Shown piece by piece: positions 48,722 through 58,610 of a stretch of DNA of 64,000 nucleotides. Position 1 is the first letter of the stretch, and every line of letters starts with the position of its first letter. The position numbers and the translations under genes were made by a program. Where the stretch lies: NCBI GenBank assembly GCA_016806645.1, contig JACSYO010000199.1, positions 310,001 to 374,000 on the forward strand. The letters run 5' to 3'. The notes below the pieces were generated by a model. That model ran no database searches. It worked only from the letters and a program-made list of their open reading frames with translations, and had not been told where the DNA came from. The DNA comes from Ophiodon elongatus. Lineage: Eukaryota; Chordata; Actinopteri; Perciformes; Hexagrammidae.

Positions 48722-49332
48722 TTGACTTCCACAACAGCATCCTCTACGGCACATCCACCAAAATCCTCAACAAACTACAATACATCCAGAACTCAGCTGC
48801 TTGTCTGCTCTCCCAGTCCACCAGAGACCACATCACTTCAGTCCTTCAAAACCTCCACTGGCTCTCCATACAGCAACAAATCCAGTTCAAGATTCTCCTG
48901 ATCACATACAAAGTCCTTCACAACCCTAAACCCCTTCATACCTTTCTGACCTCCTGCACCGACACACTCCGACCCATAACCTCAGATCTGCTGACGCCAA
49001 CCTCCTTACCCCCCTACTCTGTCCAAGCACCGGACCTGGGGGGACAGGGCCTTCTCCATTGCTGCCCCCCCCACCCCCTCACCCACCCCAGAGCTCTCTC
49101 CCCCTGCCCCTCAGACATTCTCCATCACTCGCCACTTTCAAAACAGCATTTAAAAGTAATTTATTTAAATCTACTTTTAACCTGCTAGTTCTGTATGTTT
49201 TTGTTTTGTTTCTTCTTCTATGTCAACTCTCTTGTGTACATTGTTATTGCTTCTATTGTTTGTATTTAACATGTAGAGTTCCTTGAGTACCTTTTAAAGC
49301 GCTATACAATTAAAATGTATTATTATTATTGT
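48722..49332 (+). mobile_element. LINE 3' end (CR1/L2-like) with ATT tail
   Basis: It encodes a decayed LINE C-terminal domain: ILYGTSTKILNKLQYIQNSA, then TRDHITSVLQNLHWL and IQFKILLITYKVLHN. A frameshift near 48945-49060 moves the rest to another frame (LPLPLRHSPSLATFKTAFKS). The 3' end is a CTATACAATTAAAATGTATT block followed by (ATT)n. It abuts the solo LTR at 48299-48700, separated by about 20 bp. Confidence 0.85.
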
Positions 49333-50159
49333 GATCTGTTATGCATGTTTGCAAGGTATAGCATAAGTTAGACTATTTAAAAGTGTTTCACCTGCACTCA
49401 TGGTACAAACTAGATCCTGCTGATTGAAGGCTTTATTTAATCAGATGCCTTTAGCTGTTACGGTGGGGACATTACTGTGTAGCTGTGTACACCTGAGATT
49501 ATGTTAATTTAAGTTACCTTAATGATGAGTAGAGATGTATTCAGTGAAGTTAACTGTTTGGTTTTTTTTGTTCATTTGTATTGTATATATATGTTTGGTT
49601 ACACGTGTAGCAGAGCCACTTATGTAAATAAACACCTTTGGGTTTCTCGTGTCTGCCTCCTACCACTTTGCAAGCCACTCCAGTTCGGCTTCACCACAGA
49701 CCTAAACAAGTTATTATGCTCACCAAATTGAATGTCCTTTAACATTCTTTGCCATGCTAGAGACATAGCTCAAGGGATCGCAATGTTAGTTATGTTAGTC
49801 AGTCCACCACCTTAGTCCAAAGTGATTATATAAATATAATTTATTACACAGCTTTGTTGCTTATCCGATTCTGATTGGTACAGCATTCTATGGTCTGTTA
49901 TTTCTGTATAGCAGACCACCGCTATGGATAACAAACCGTTGCTATGGACTCTCAGAACAGATCCAACAGATCCAAAAGAGGATGCCGTCTCCACTGCTCT
50001 CCACTCAGCCCTCACTCATCTTAAAAAAAACACCTAGATCAGAATGTAGTAGGATTCATCTCCCCCCTGAAACCTCGCACTCTGGTCTTGAGTACCTCAT
50101 TCTGTAACAGGTTATTAGACTTCTTCACAAACAGACCCCAAGTAGATTGAAAGCCACAC
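49333..50159. other. Intergenic, nothing firmly recognised
   Basis: No supported gene. A near-duplicate pair (GACCACCGCTATGGATAACA / CAAACCGTTGCTATGGA) lies at about 49914-49947. The last part (50090-50160) may be decayed RT coding upstream of the next fragment. Confidence 0.35.
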
Positions 50160-50290
50160 ATCCTCCACTCTAGTGTTGATTACTGGAGCCCCCCAGGGCT
50201 GTGTGCTCAGCCCCCTCCTGTTCACGCTGTACACCCACGACTACTACTCCCAACAGGAAGATAACTGTTGTGAAGTTTGCAGATGACTGC
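50160..50290 (+). mobile_element. RT motif B/C fragment, plus orientation
   Basis: It encodes ITGAPQGCVLSPLLFTLYTH, an RT motif B region. It then leads toward the motif C region (VKFADD) with a frameshift and breaks off at about 50290, where L2 3' UTR sequence begins. This is the LINE family with the N-T-I-I-K-F-A-D motif. Confidence 0.8.
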
Positions 50291-50300
50291 TGATGACAAC

Positions 50301-50520
50301 TGTATGAATTCATGTCCCATCAATGCACATCACCAACTTTGCTCCTTCTCCGGAGTCTTTGTGCTTTCTCGCCTCGCAGGTTTCCACGGATCGTGGTTGC
50401 ATCTGGACCCTGGTCCTGCCTCCTGCCTCCTGCCTCCTGCCATGACCCTGCTGTTGCCCACCCTTCTCTATTTTCTTCTGGATGAATTCATGCACCATTA
50501 ATGCACATTACTAACTCTGC
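50301..50520 (+). mobile_element. L2 3' UTR fragment, plus orientation
   Basis: It matches 28929-29160 of the main L2 copy, including both duplicated starts (TGTATGAATTCATG at 50301 and GGATGAATTCATG at about 50480) and GTTTCCACGGATCGTGGTTG. It ends at CTAACTCTGCT, where the sequence switches to the opposite strand of the next L2 3' UTR segment. Confidence 0.9.
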
Positions 50521-50811
50521 TGAGGAGGATCCTCTATCAGGATGGACAGAAGTACAATAGATGTCATGTGTACAGAATGAACAGCATAACAGAGTTACAA
50601 CACGTTCAATATATATGACAGAAATGATTCATATAATGAGTAGTAGGCATGATGAAAAAGTAGAATTATAATGATAATAGAAGCAGTAATGGTATTGGCA
50701 ATACTAATAGCAATGCAACTATATATAATATATATAAATAATAATGACAATAGTAGTAGGTGTCAGACAGGACCAGGATCCAGATATAACCACGATCCAT
50801 AGAAACAGAAG
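50521..50811 (-). mobile_element. L2 3' UTR fragment, inverted
   Basis: On the minus strand it reads GTTTCTATGGATCGTGGTTA ... GTTGTAACTCTGTTATGCTG ... TCCATCCTGATAGAGGATCC, the part of the L2 3' UTR that normally follows the segment at 50301-50520. The 3' half is therefore inverted relative to the 5' half. Confidence 0.9.
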
Positions 50812-51420
50812 GAAACAGAGAAGGGTGGGCACCATCAGGTCCTGGACTGCCTCCCTGTAGGGCGACTCTTCGTTGTTGTTGTTGTTGATGATGCCAACCT
50901 CCACTGTGCCGTCTGCAAATTTGATAATGGTGTTGGAACCATGTACAGGCATGCAGTTGTAGGTGAAGAGGGAGTAAGAAAAAGGATTCATCACACAGCC
51001 CTGTAGGACATCGGTGGTCAGGGTGAGGTTTGAGGAGGTATGGGTGTCTGACCTAACAGACTTGCACCCTAATGCACGCACCCAGGGCTTATCATCACAG
51101 AAAATTCATCATGTTGTTTGTTTGCTTTGAAAAGAAAGGGGCAGGGACCGGAAGTCAGAAATCCAGCCCATGAGGAATTGTTGCACTATTTTCTATATGC
51201 ATCACCTCCAGTTCTACCTCTCTTCTCTTCATGAAAAGAATGTTACATCCAGTACAAATGTGATTGAATCTTGTTGGCAAGGAAGTGCAGTATCCAGTTG
51301 CAGAGGGAGGTGTTGATGCCCAGGTCACTGAGTTTGAGGATCAGTTTGGAGGGTATAATGGCTTTGAATGCTAAACTTTAGTTGATGAACAACATTCTCA
51401 TGGAGGTGTTCTTGTTGTCC
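50812..51420 (-). mobile_element. RT fragment, minus orientation
   Basis: The minus strand carries LINE RT debris. A remnant of 'FNTIIPSKLILKLSDLGINT' and 'LCNWILHFL' lies near 51270-51370. A motif B remnant QGCVMNPFSYSLFTYNC and a motif C remnant GSNTIIKFADGTVEVG follow, with the second catalytic Asp replaced by Gly, then NEESPYREAV. The middle is interrupted by unrelated sequence and frameshifts. It is the same family as 50160-50290 but on the opposite strand. Confidence 0.82.
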
Positions 51421-51704
51421 AGCGGAGATGGTTTCCTCCGTACTCCTGATCCAGCGGTAGGCAAATTAAAGGGGGAGGTGAGTCCAGACCAGCCTCTCAA
51501 AGAACTGCATGATGGTGGGGGTGGGGGTGGGGGTGTGCCTTATGGACAAAGTCCAGCTACTGCTGTTCTGCTTCTTTTTCCTCACAACTTGAGGCATATT
51601 TCCAGTCATTTTGGAGACAAACCGGATGCTATAAATCACCTCATGAAGTTGTTGGCCAAAAGACCCTTCTGCGTTGTCCGTAAAGGTCAGATCATGCTGT
51701 CATT

Positions 51705-51975
51705 GTTTAGCAGGGGGAGGCAGCAAGGGAAGGACTCAAACGCAGATGAGGACAGGCAGACTGGTGCAGTTCAATGATTTAACACAAAAAAAGGCTGACA
51801 GGCAGAGAGTCCAAGTACAGGCGGATAAGAGCAGGTGTGTAATAGGCAGGTAGATAGCTGAGAAAGGAACAAAAGAAGTGGACCGGTATGTGTAGTGAGT
51901 GACAGCAGATGAGGGGGTGGGTGTGGAACAGTGGCAGCTGGGAGGACAGGAGGAAAACCAACCCACTGCGTCAAG
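51705..51975 (-). mobile_element. LTR-like fragment, reversed
   Basis: The plus strand (GAAGGACTCAAACGCAGATG ... ACAGGCAGAGAGTCCAAGTA ...) has the style of the reversed U5/R part of fish LTRs, like that at 9950-10085. No clear ends were found. Confidence 0.35.
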
Positions 51976-52314
51976 TTATTTTATTTAGTTATTTCTCTTA
52001 TTTTGTACATGGTGCTGCTAGATTTATTTTACTTATGTTTGTGTTCTCATGTTCCTAATTTTTGTGTGTCATATAGGGGGGCTTACATGGGTTTCTTATT
52101 TTTTATTCTGTAAATCTTTTAACCTGGAAAGCACCTGGTGTGCTTAAGCTTGAAAAGTGCTATGTAAATACAAGAGGGCCAAGGTTAAAGAGCCATGGTT
52201 TGGTACTAAACATAATGATTGGAAAAGGTCAGCATTTGCTTTTTATTTTCTCCAATACTACCTACCTTTGGTGGGAATATAATAAAAAAAAAAGATTATT
52301 TATGGAGGAGGGGG
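51976..52314. other. Short intergenic stretch with a LINE-like tail
   Basis: AAGCTTGAAAAGTGCTATGT followed by AAATA near 52147-52170 looks like the 3' end of another LINE or SINE. No coding content was seen. Confidence 0.3.
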
Positions 52315-53260
52315 TGTCACACATTCCACCACACCTTAGATTGTTTTCATCCCACCTGCCTGTTTACCAACTCTCCTGTCATTTCAGATCCTCCCACAGC
52401 ATCAGCTCTCGTTCCCCTCACCTGGTCCTCCTCCCACAGCATTAGCTCTCGTTCCCCTCACCTGGTCCTCCTCCCACAGCATTAGCTCTCGTTCCCCTCA
52501 CCTGGTCCTCCTCCCACAGCATTAGCTCTCGTTCCCCTCACCTGGTCCTCCTCCCACAGCATCAGCTCTCGTTCCCCTCACCTGGTCCTCCTCCCACAGC
52601 ATTAGCTCTCGTTCCCCTCACCTGGTCCTCCTCCCACAGCATTAGCTCTCGTTCCCCTCACCTGGTCCTCCTCCCACAGCATTAGCTCTCGTTCCCCTCA
52701 CCTGGTCCTCCTCCCACAGCATCAGCTCTCGTTCCCCTCACCTGGTCCTCCTCCCACAGCATTAGCTCTCGTTCCCCTCACCTGGTCCTCCTCCCACAGC
52801 ATTAGCTCTCGTTCCCCTCACCTGGTCCTCCTCCCACAGCATCAGCTCTCGTTCCCCTCACCTGGTCCTCCTCCCACAGCATCAGCTCTCGTTCCCCTCA
52901 CCTGGTCCTCCTCCCACAGCATCAGCTCTCGTTCCCCTCACCTGGTCCTCCACACCCATCTCACCTGCAGCACATCACCCCATCAGTCCCTCACTAGTTA
53001 AGCCCTCCACTTGTTCCCTGCCAGATTGTTTTGTATGTTACTGCCGAGCGCTCCAGCGTTACTCTAGTTTATAAATCTGATCTGCCTGTTCTGACTCTGC
53101 CTGCCCGTTTTGACCTTGGATTTTCTGCCTGCCCTTTTTGGATTTGTTTGCCTCAGTGACTGACCTCTGCCTGAATAATAAGTAAACTGAACTATCCTTG
53201 TAACTCTGTCTCGTTGTTCTGCCTTTGGGTTCCAGTTTGCACGTACTAGTAACCATTACA
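52315..53260 (+). mobile_element. Solo LTR carrying a 40-bp minisatellite
   Basis: The element starts TGTCACACATTCC and ends AGTAACCATTACA (TG...CA ends). It is flanked on both sides by GGGGG (52310-52314 and 53261-53265), a 5-bp duplication as made by Ty3/Gypsy-type integrases. The right part has the standard fish LTR R/U5 style (GCCTGCCCGTTTTGACCTTG, CTCAGTGACTGACCTCTGCC, TGCCTTTGGGTTCCAG). Its U3 part consists mostly of fourteen copies of a 40-bp unit. No gag/pol adjoins. The G-run flank makes the duplication less specific than usual. Confidence 0.75.
52391..52950. repeat. 40-bp minisatellite, 14 copies
   Basis: The unit CTCCCACAGCATYAGCTCTC + GTTCCCCTCACCTGGTCCTC is repeated exactly 14 times (560 bp). 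The only variation seen is C or T at one position (CATCAGC or CATTAGC). Near-identity means recent homogenisation. Confidence 0.98.
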
Positions 53261-54220
53261 GGGGGGCTCAATAGCGTTAAGATCAAAAGGGAGTTTAAGG
53301 ATGGAGAGAGGAATGTTAGAAATAGTCAATGAGAGTTGTCTTGGATTTCACACTGTATCCTAAACAAACAATACAAAACGCATACTTTTGAGCAAACATC
53401 ATGTTGTAATCTTTCATTCAAATTTTTACTTGCACTTGATCAAGTTATTTTGTTCCTGATTCCAATCTGAGTCCTTTAATATTGGGTATCTGGCAATCCC
53501 AAGCCCAATCAGATAATTATATTCACCTATATGTTGATTAAAAAATGTCTGACAAACTGAAATAACTGTAGATACTGGATCTGAACATCTTATTTTTGAA
53601 GAGCCACCGGACTCAAATACTAGTCCAAAGCTAAGTGAGTACCACTTCTGAAATTGACGTCACCCTATCAGCTAATGAGAAGAGCTATCACTCTGGAGTT
53701 GATGGAACTGCAGAAACACTCAAAATTGTACAGAGAGCCCTCAGACAACAGAAAAGGTTTCTGGCCTGTTTCCAAGTTACTCAAAGAATTAACTCCAATT
53801 AGCGTCAGCTGATGTGGCCGGCTGACGGCAACAGTTGTCATTGTAACAGCTGAAGTGAAACGCTGCACTGTAGAGCGTGTAACGTATGCAGAGGTCCTGC
53901 TCCGGGGAAGGGAGGGAGGAAAAAAGGGGAGGGAGCAGGTTCTGCACCTAACACGGTGGTTACTCCTCAGTTGCTTATCCCAGTGATCCCGGAGTAAATA
54001 ATAATACTCACCAATATAGGTATAATGCCTTCGGCCTTGTATCTCACCCCGTAGTTTGAGCGTTAGGATTTTATGAGATTATGGGTTTTGTCGTGGGTGT
54101 TTTTCAGCTAATGCTGTAGGTCCCCACGATAGGCTGTAACTCGTCTCAACCCTTATCAAGTGAGTATGTATAACGTCTATACAATCTCACTACCTATTTT
54201 GAACACACATTTTTAGACAC
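53261..54220. other. Intergenic, unclassified
   Basis: No supported gene. The part from about 53870 has a purine-rich run (GGGAAGGGAGGGAGGAAAAA at about 53905) and may belong to the same unknown element as the hairpin array further right. Confidence 0.35.
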
Positions 54221-54529
54221 TGTGGTGGCGGGGGCGTGGTTGGGCTCAGCTGCAGAGGGGACGGAGTGTGGGAGTGGTTCAGGGAACGGGGCCGGAAGAG
54301 GTTTAATTAGCCTCAGCTGGTCGGGGTTTAGCTGGTCGGGGTTTGGCTGATTGAGGTTGCTCCCCTATATAAACCCCAGTAGGGACTGAGGGAGGGGGAG
54401 AGAGCAGAGATACAAACTGCCTGAGGGAGCAGTCGAGAGCAACCAAATAAAGGACATTGTGAAACGCTATCCCGCCTACAGTGTGTCTTTGTGCTGGGGG
54501 AAACTCACGGGTAACACGGTCTTGTTACA
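54221..54529 (+). mobile_element. Solo LTR with perfect 5-bp target duplication
   Basis: It begins TGTGGTGGCGGGGGCGTGG and ends GGTCTTGTTACA (TG...CA), flanked by GACAC on both sides (54216-54220 and 54530-54534). A TATA box TATATAAA lies at 54366-54373 and a polyadenylation signal AATAAA at 54446-54451, so U3, R and U5 can be placed. It is 309 bp with no internal sequence: a solo LTR left by LTR-LTR recombination. The Gypsy-like superfamily is inferred from the 5-bp duplication and ends. A longer relative lies reversed at 48299-48700. Confidence 0.9.
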
Positions 54530-54534
54530 GACAC

Positions 54535-54812
54535 ACTGTAAAGTTTTCAACCAGGAAAACCTTACCTTAAGTTCCTCTGGTAGCGTCGGTCGTCACCTCA
54601 GAATCATACTTGTTTATGGACAAGGGAAGAAGGTTACTCTGTTTAAAAAAAACAGTCTGTTGCTTTAGTCCCTGTATCTTACTAAATGGTAAGGCTGTGG
54701 TTTTATTTCAGTTTCTTTCTTTTTTCTTTTTCTTTCTTTACAAGTTACAAAACAGGTCCAACTCAATGAAACAGTTATAGTGTCAACATGTTAAAAGATC
54801 TAAGTGTTTATT
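54535..54812. other. Unclassified flank between solo LTR and hairpin array
   Basis: The short open frame here begins inside the LTR and reads on through its right flank, so it is not a real gene. A pyrimidine-rich tract (TTTCTTTCTTTTTTCTTTTT) lies at 54711-54740. Confidence 0.4.
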
Positions 54813-55203
54813 CTCTAACGGTAGAGATCGCTTGTCACTTTCAAAACCTGTTCACACATCAAGCCTACCTCTAATGGTTGAAGTAGCTTGTCACTCAAAA
54901 CCTGTTCCCCTGACGGTAGAGTAGGCTTGTGCCCAAGCCTTTTCCTCTGACGGTCGAAGTCAATCCAGATTTCTATATAGTTGCACACACCAAGCCTGCC
55001 TCAAACGGTTGAGGTTGCTTGTCACATTCAAAACCTTTTCACACATAAAGCTAGCCTCTAACGTTTCAGTTAGCTTGCCACTCAAAACCTGTTCCCCTGA
55101 CGGTAGAGGCTCTAAACTTGTTCCTCTGACGGTAGAGGCTCAAAACCTGTCCCCCTGACGGTCGAGATGGCTTGTATTCAAGCCTTTCCTCGGACGGTCG
55201 AAG
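54813..55203 (+). repeat. Array of about ten ACGGT-core stem-loop units
   Basis: Ten short imperfect palindromes share an ACGGT core (one ATGGT, one ACGTT). They lie at 54813-54826, 54868-54883, 54907-54921, 54944-54959, 54999-55014, 55045-55059, 55094-55109, 55123-55138, 55152-55166 and 55188-55203. Examples: CTCTAACGGTAGAG, CCTCAAACGGTTGAGG, CCTCTGACGGTAGAGG. Arm sequences vary, while pairing is kept in several units. Spacers carry the shared text CTTGTCAC, CAAAACCTGTTC and CACACATCAAGCC. The block CGAAGTCAATCCAG + TTTCTATATAG recurs at 54955-54980 and 55198-55220, so a roughly 243-bp higher-order unit is present twice. I do not recognise this family. Confidence 0.8.
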
Positions 55204-55283
55204 TCAATCCAGGTTTCTATATAGCTGAGAGATTCTCTGTCCTAGTCTCAGAGAGTTAGGAAAAAATCTCATAATCCTATAAA

Positions 55284-56050
55284 AACTGGGAGATCTCCTG
55301 CCTTAGCTCTCAGATCATCATACCATCATCATCATAACAAAATGTTATAACTTACGTTATAACATTTTGGTATGATGGTTGTTCCTTTCAGTAGCTAAAA
55401 TAGTTTATTTAGTTAGTAGTTCTTGGAAGTTAAATATGTTGGTAAGATGAAGGTTAAATGGTGAGGTGCCACAGAATAATTTGTGAATGTTGACAAAACT
55501 TTTAAGATCATAATGATTTGTTTTGTTTTAAATCAGAAGAAAAATACAGCTAAATTCATCGACAACAGTTACAAGCACTGTGTGTTTGCTTGGGAAATAA
55601 AGATGCCAGCAGATTTACAGGTGTCTGAAGCTTGTTTCACCTGCTTTCTGTGATGTGATGGCAGCATATATGCATCTTGTCAGAAAGCAGATCCTTTTTA
55701 CTGTACTTTGCTGTACTTTCCACCTCAATTCGCTAGTGTTAATATTGGTCGTGTTTGTTGAATGATCGTAGGAAAAATATGAAAAGTCTAAAAGTTTACT
55801 TGTGTACGTATAACCTGCATAAGATGCTACAACGTATAATCTTTTCTGTATAATGGGTATTATATAACGTATCCTGTGTAAAAGGATTCTTCATTTATTA
55901 TTACCATATAAAGGCAACGAACCTCCTGTACTCTGATTGGAGACAGGATGTATTATGATGTGTGACACGTGAAGAGGAGGAGGAGTGGATCGCTTCTGTG
56001 TAAAAAGTTTCCCTAGTTCTCTGAGAGCTAGGGCAGGAGATCTCCCAGTT
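55284..56050. other. Region bounded by a 31-bp inverted repeat
   Basis: AACTGGGAGATCTCCTGCCT... (55284-55314) and its reverse complement (56020-56050) match at 30 of 31 positions. A diverged direct copy of the arm lies just left, at about 55229-55256 (GAGATTCTCTGTCCTAG). The roughly 700-bp interior has no open frame and no motif I recognise apart from the hairpin at 55328-55379. The region might be a non-autonomous DNA transposon or part of a larger unclassified element with the array at 54813-55203. Outer flanks show no clear target duplication. Confidence 0.5.
55328..55379. repeat. Long AT-rich hairpin
   Basis: The core arms CAAAATGTTATAAC (55338-55351) and GTTATAACATTTTG (55356-55369) are perfect, with loop TTAC. 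Pairing extends outward to about 24 bp with two mismatches (ATCATCATA against TATGATGGT). It can extrude as a cruciform. Confidence 0.93.
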
Positions 56051-56779
56051 CATATCAGCTACACCACTCTAAGTCCATTCATCAAAGCGTGTGTTTGAAT
56101 GCCCTCTGCTGGCGGCCTGTATACCCGCCCGTCAAAAACTGTGGCAATCGTCTGACCCTAGTGAGCTATTTTCCTCTTCTAATTCATATCCATGAAAACA
56201 AACTATTGAGGTCTTGTTAGTCTTGTTGGCTGAGAAGGGAAAGGGCTCGAAGAAGACATGAATGAAAACATGAATAATTGAACAACCATGAATAAGTTGT
56301 CTTCAAGTTTGCGTGAAAAAAACAACTTTCAAACAATCTGTATTCACCCACCCACTCTCGACCTTTCTTCCATTACTAGCCGGCTTTGATGTGAGGTTTA
56401 TTTTCTCTCCATGGGTGTCCATGCCGCATTCATTTGTATGTGCTTTCCATCAGCTCTCCCCCTCCTTCCTGCTTTTATATGACATTTGGTTTAGAGGCAA
56501 GTTGTTCCAGAGTCTCTGGTAAACAAACAGACCGCTCCATCCCCAAGGCTGAGTGCTCACAATGACTATTCATAAGGACTAAACCCTTAACCCAGATAAG
56601 CCCACAACAAACACACTCATCATGTGTCCCCACTCCTTGTCAAACTTTGGAGAGGAAAAAGACATGGGAAAGGGACTGAAATGAGGGTAGGGTCAATGAA
56701 GGAAATGGGGATTAGACATATAGTAGTGTTTACAAACATATTCCTCTTTTTGAGTAAGACATCACAGGTGAAAGTGCAG
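56051..56779. other. Intergenic, nothing recognised
   Basis: No supported gene. Short frames at 56313-56522 and 56624-56865 have no recognisable family. Confidence 0.4.
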
Positions 56780-57604
56780 TTTTTAGATTTCATATTTCTA
56801 CGCAACGAAGCTGCATGAACGTAACATAAACGGAAAGCTGTCAAATAACCCAGCTGATGTACCAAAATCTTTCAATCACTACTTCATTGATACTGTAGCC
56901 ACCATTGCGAAATGTTTCTCGTCTGAAAATACACGTCTGTCCAGTAAATGTATTGGAGCCGACCTTCAGCATAAGAAATGTCACTCTATCAGAGTTTACG
57001 AGAATGATTAGATCTCTTAAACTATCTAAAACAAAGCATATATTTGGTATGGATGTAGTGCTGCTCAAAGAACTTAGCACAACACTAACAGATCCCATCA
57101 CCAAAATCATTAACCTCTCAATCTCTCAGAGCATGTTTCAAAGTGTTTAGAAATTGGCTGCTGTTGCTCCAGTATTCAAAGATGGAGATCCCCTACCTGT
57201 AATTACAGACCCATCAGTATCCTGCCAACAGTAGCAAAGATAACAAAAGCCTTGACAGAAAATCTGTTATTTCTCATCATTGCCCAACATTAAAATATAA
57301 CTTCAGTTGGGAAAACATGATTAAATATGTGAATGTCTGTCTCATGTACAAAAAGGTATATGAATTGACATCTCCTCCGCTCAAAGAGTTTTACCATACT
57401 GCAAATCGGCTCACAGGATGTGTAGCTAGAGGGGATTGCATTATTCCACTCAGGGAAAGGACTTTCAGTCGGTCTACATTTTCTGTAAAAGCAGCAGACG
57501 AATCGTACTCCATCCCAGTGACCGTTAGAGAACTGGACACATACAGTTTATTTAAAGCTCATTTAAAGACATGTTTCATTAATGCCGAGCTCTGCCAGCA
57601 CTAG
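56780..57604 (+). mobile_element. LINE RT remnant (CR1/L2-like)
   Basis: It encodes decayed LINE coding: a KLHERNINGKLSNNPADVPK block, then RSLKLSKTKHIFGMDVVLLK and ITKIINLSISQ (the RT N-terminal region). A stop at about 57149 comes before 'KLAAVAPVFKDGDP', and a deletion removes most of the RT palm. The frame at 57317-57604 then supplies the C-terminal domain (YHTANRLTGCVARGDCIIPL, then TVRELDTYSLFKAHLKTCF) ending at the natural stop after LCQH. It is internally deleted and inactive. Confidence 0.82.
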
Positions 57605-58281
57605 AACGTAACTACACCATACTGTCTTCAATCTGTCCATATTGAACTTTCCTCATTCTGTCTGCTATCACCTGTCTGTCTTGAAATAGCCAGTCGACCT
57701 TCATCTATCTATGCATGATTGTCTTTTATTGGTCCATGGTGCTGATGCACGCTACAGTATTACAGTATTACTCCTAAATACGTATATGTATACCTGCGTC
57801 AGCTACCTCGCTGAACTCCTGCAGCACGCACGTACGTGTGGTGTCCGGTGTGGTGTCGGTGTTGTTGAACATCGAGTTTGATAAAAAACATGTTAACAAA
57901 TGAAGGGATTTTATTCACAGATAATAGAGGGGTTTTAATTTGAAATTTGAAACAGATACAAGAAGTGTTGGATTAAGAAAAACATCATTTATTTTTTGTG
58001 TGATATATTCTACAGATAGACATTGAAACTTTAACAAAACTAATCTTTTGATAGTTGTATTGACACCATAGCAACATTACACATTTCATTACAGTTGTAA
58101 CTCTTTAGACTTTTAGGTCCTAGTCACTCCGGACATTTCTAAGATTGTGAAATTGTGTACTAATGATCAAACTGTACAGGCACAAAAAGGAAAAATCTCT
58201 CGCTCATATTGCCGTGCTGAATCCGATTAGACAAAAAAATAGGCTTGTTCAAGATGAGCTGCTTCTCGCCTGGAAAGTGGA
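57605..58281. other. Upstream flank of GRPEL1, nothing recognised
   Basis: AT-rich sequence with no supported exon. Confidence 0.45.
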
Positions 58282-58299
58282 CGCCAGCAGGGGGCGCTG
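58282..58299 (+). promoter_or_regulatory. CTCF-like motif upstream of GRPEL1
   Basis: CGCCAGCAGGGGGCGCTG is a full match to the vertebrate CTCF consensus (CCASYAGRKGGCRS). It lies 445 bp upstream of the GRPEL1 start codon. CTCF sites near housekeeping promoters are common. Occupancy is not shown. Confidence 0.6.
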
Positions 58300-58610
58300 A
58301 AAACAAACTGCTGTCAAATCGGACAGTTTTCAGCTGCCTTCAAAGAATAAACAGGAAGTCAAAGAAACAGTTACATCTTGTTAGATCCGATCTGTAGGCT
58401 ACTTGTAGTTTGCAGACCTCGTTCGGATTTATTCATGTTTTTGAACATACATATGTATGTGGAAATGTGCATGTATCTGCATTGTATGCTATTCATTGTT
58501 ATTTTTATGTTTTTATTTTTTTAAACTGTCCTTGGTCACATGAGGAGCTTTCACCTTTAACTTCAACTCAACCAAACTACACCTTGTCGTCAACCTCTTT
58601 TCGGAATCTG

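Noticed and set aside
52391..52950. CRISPR-like or coding repeat array
   Set aside because: No spacers; a plain 40-bp minisatellite. The 40-bp period shifts frame at every unit.
54459..54668. 69-codon plus-strand frame
   Set aside because: It starts inside the solo LTR and crosses the LTR boundary, so it was created by the insertion.
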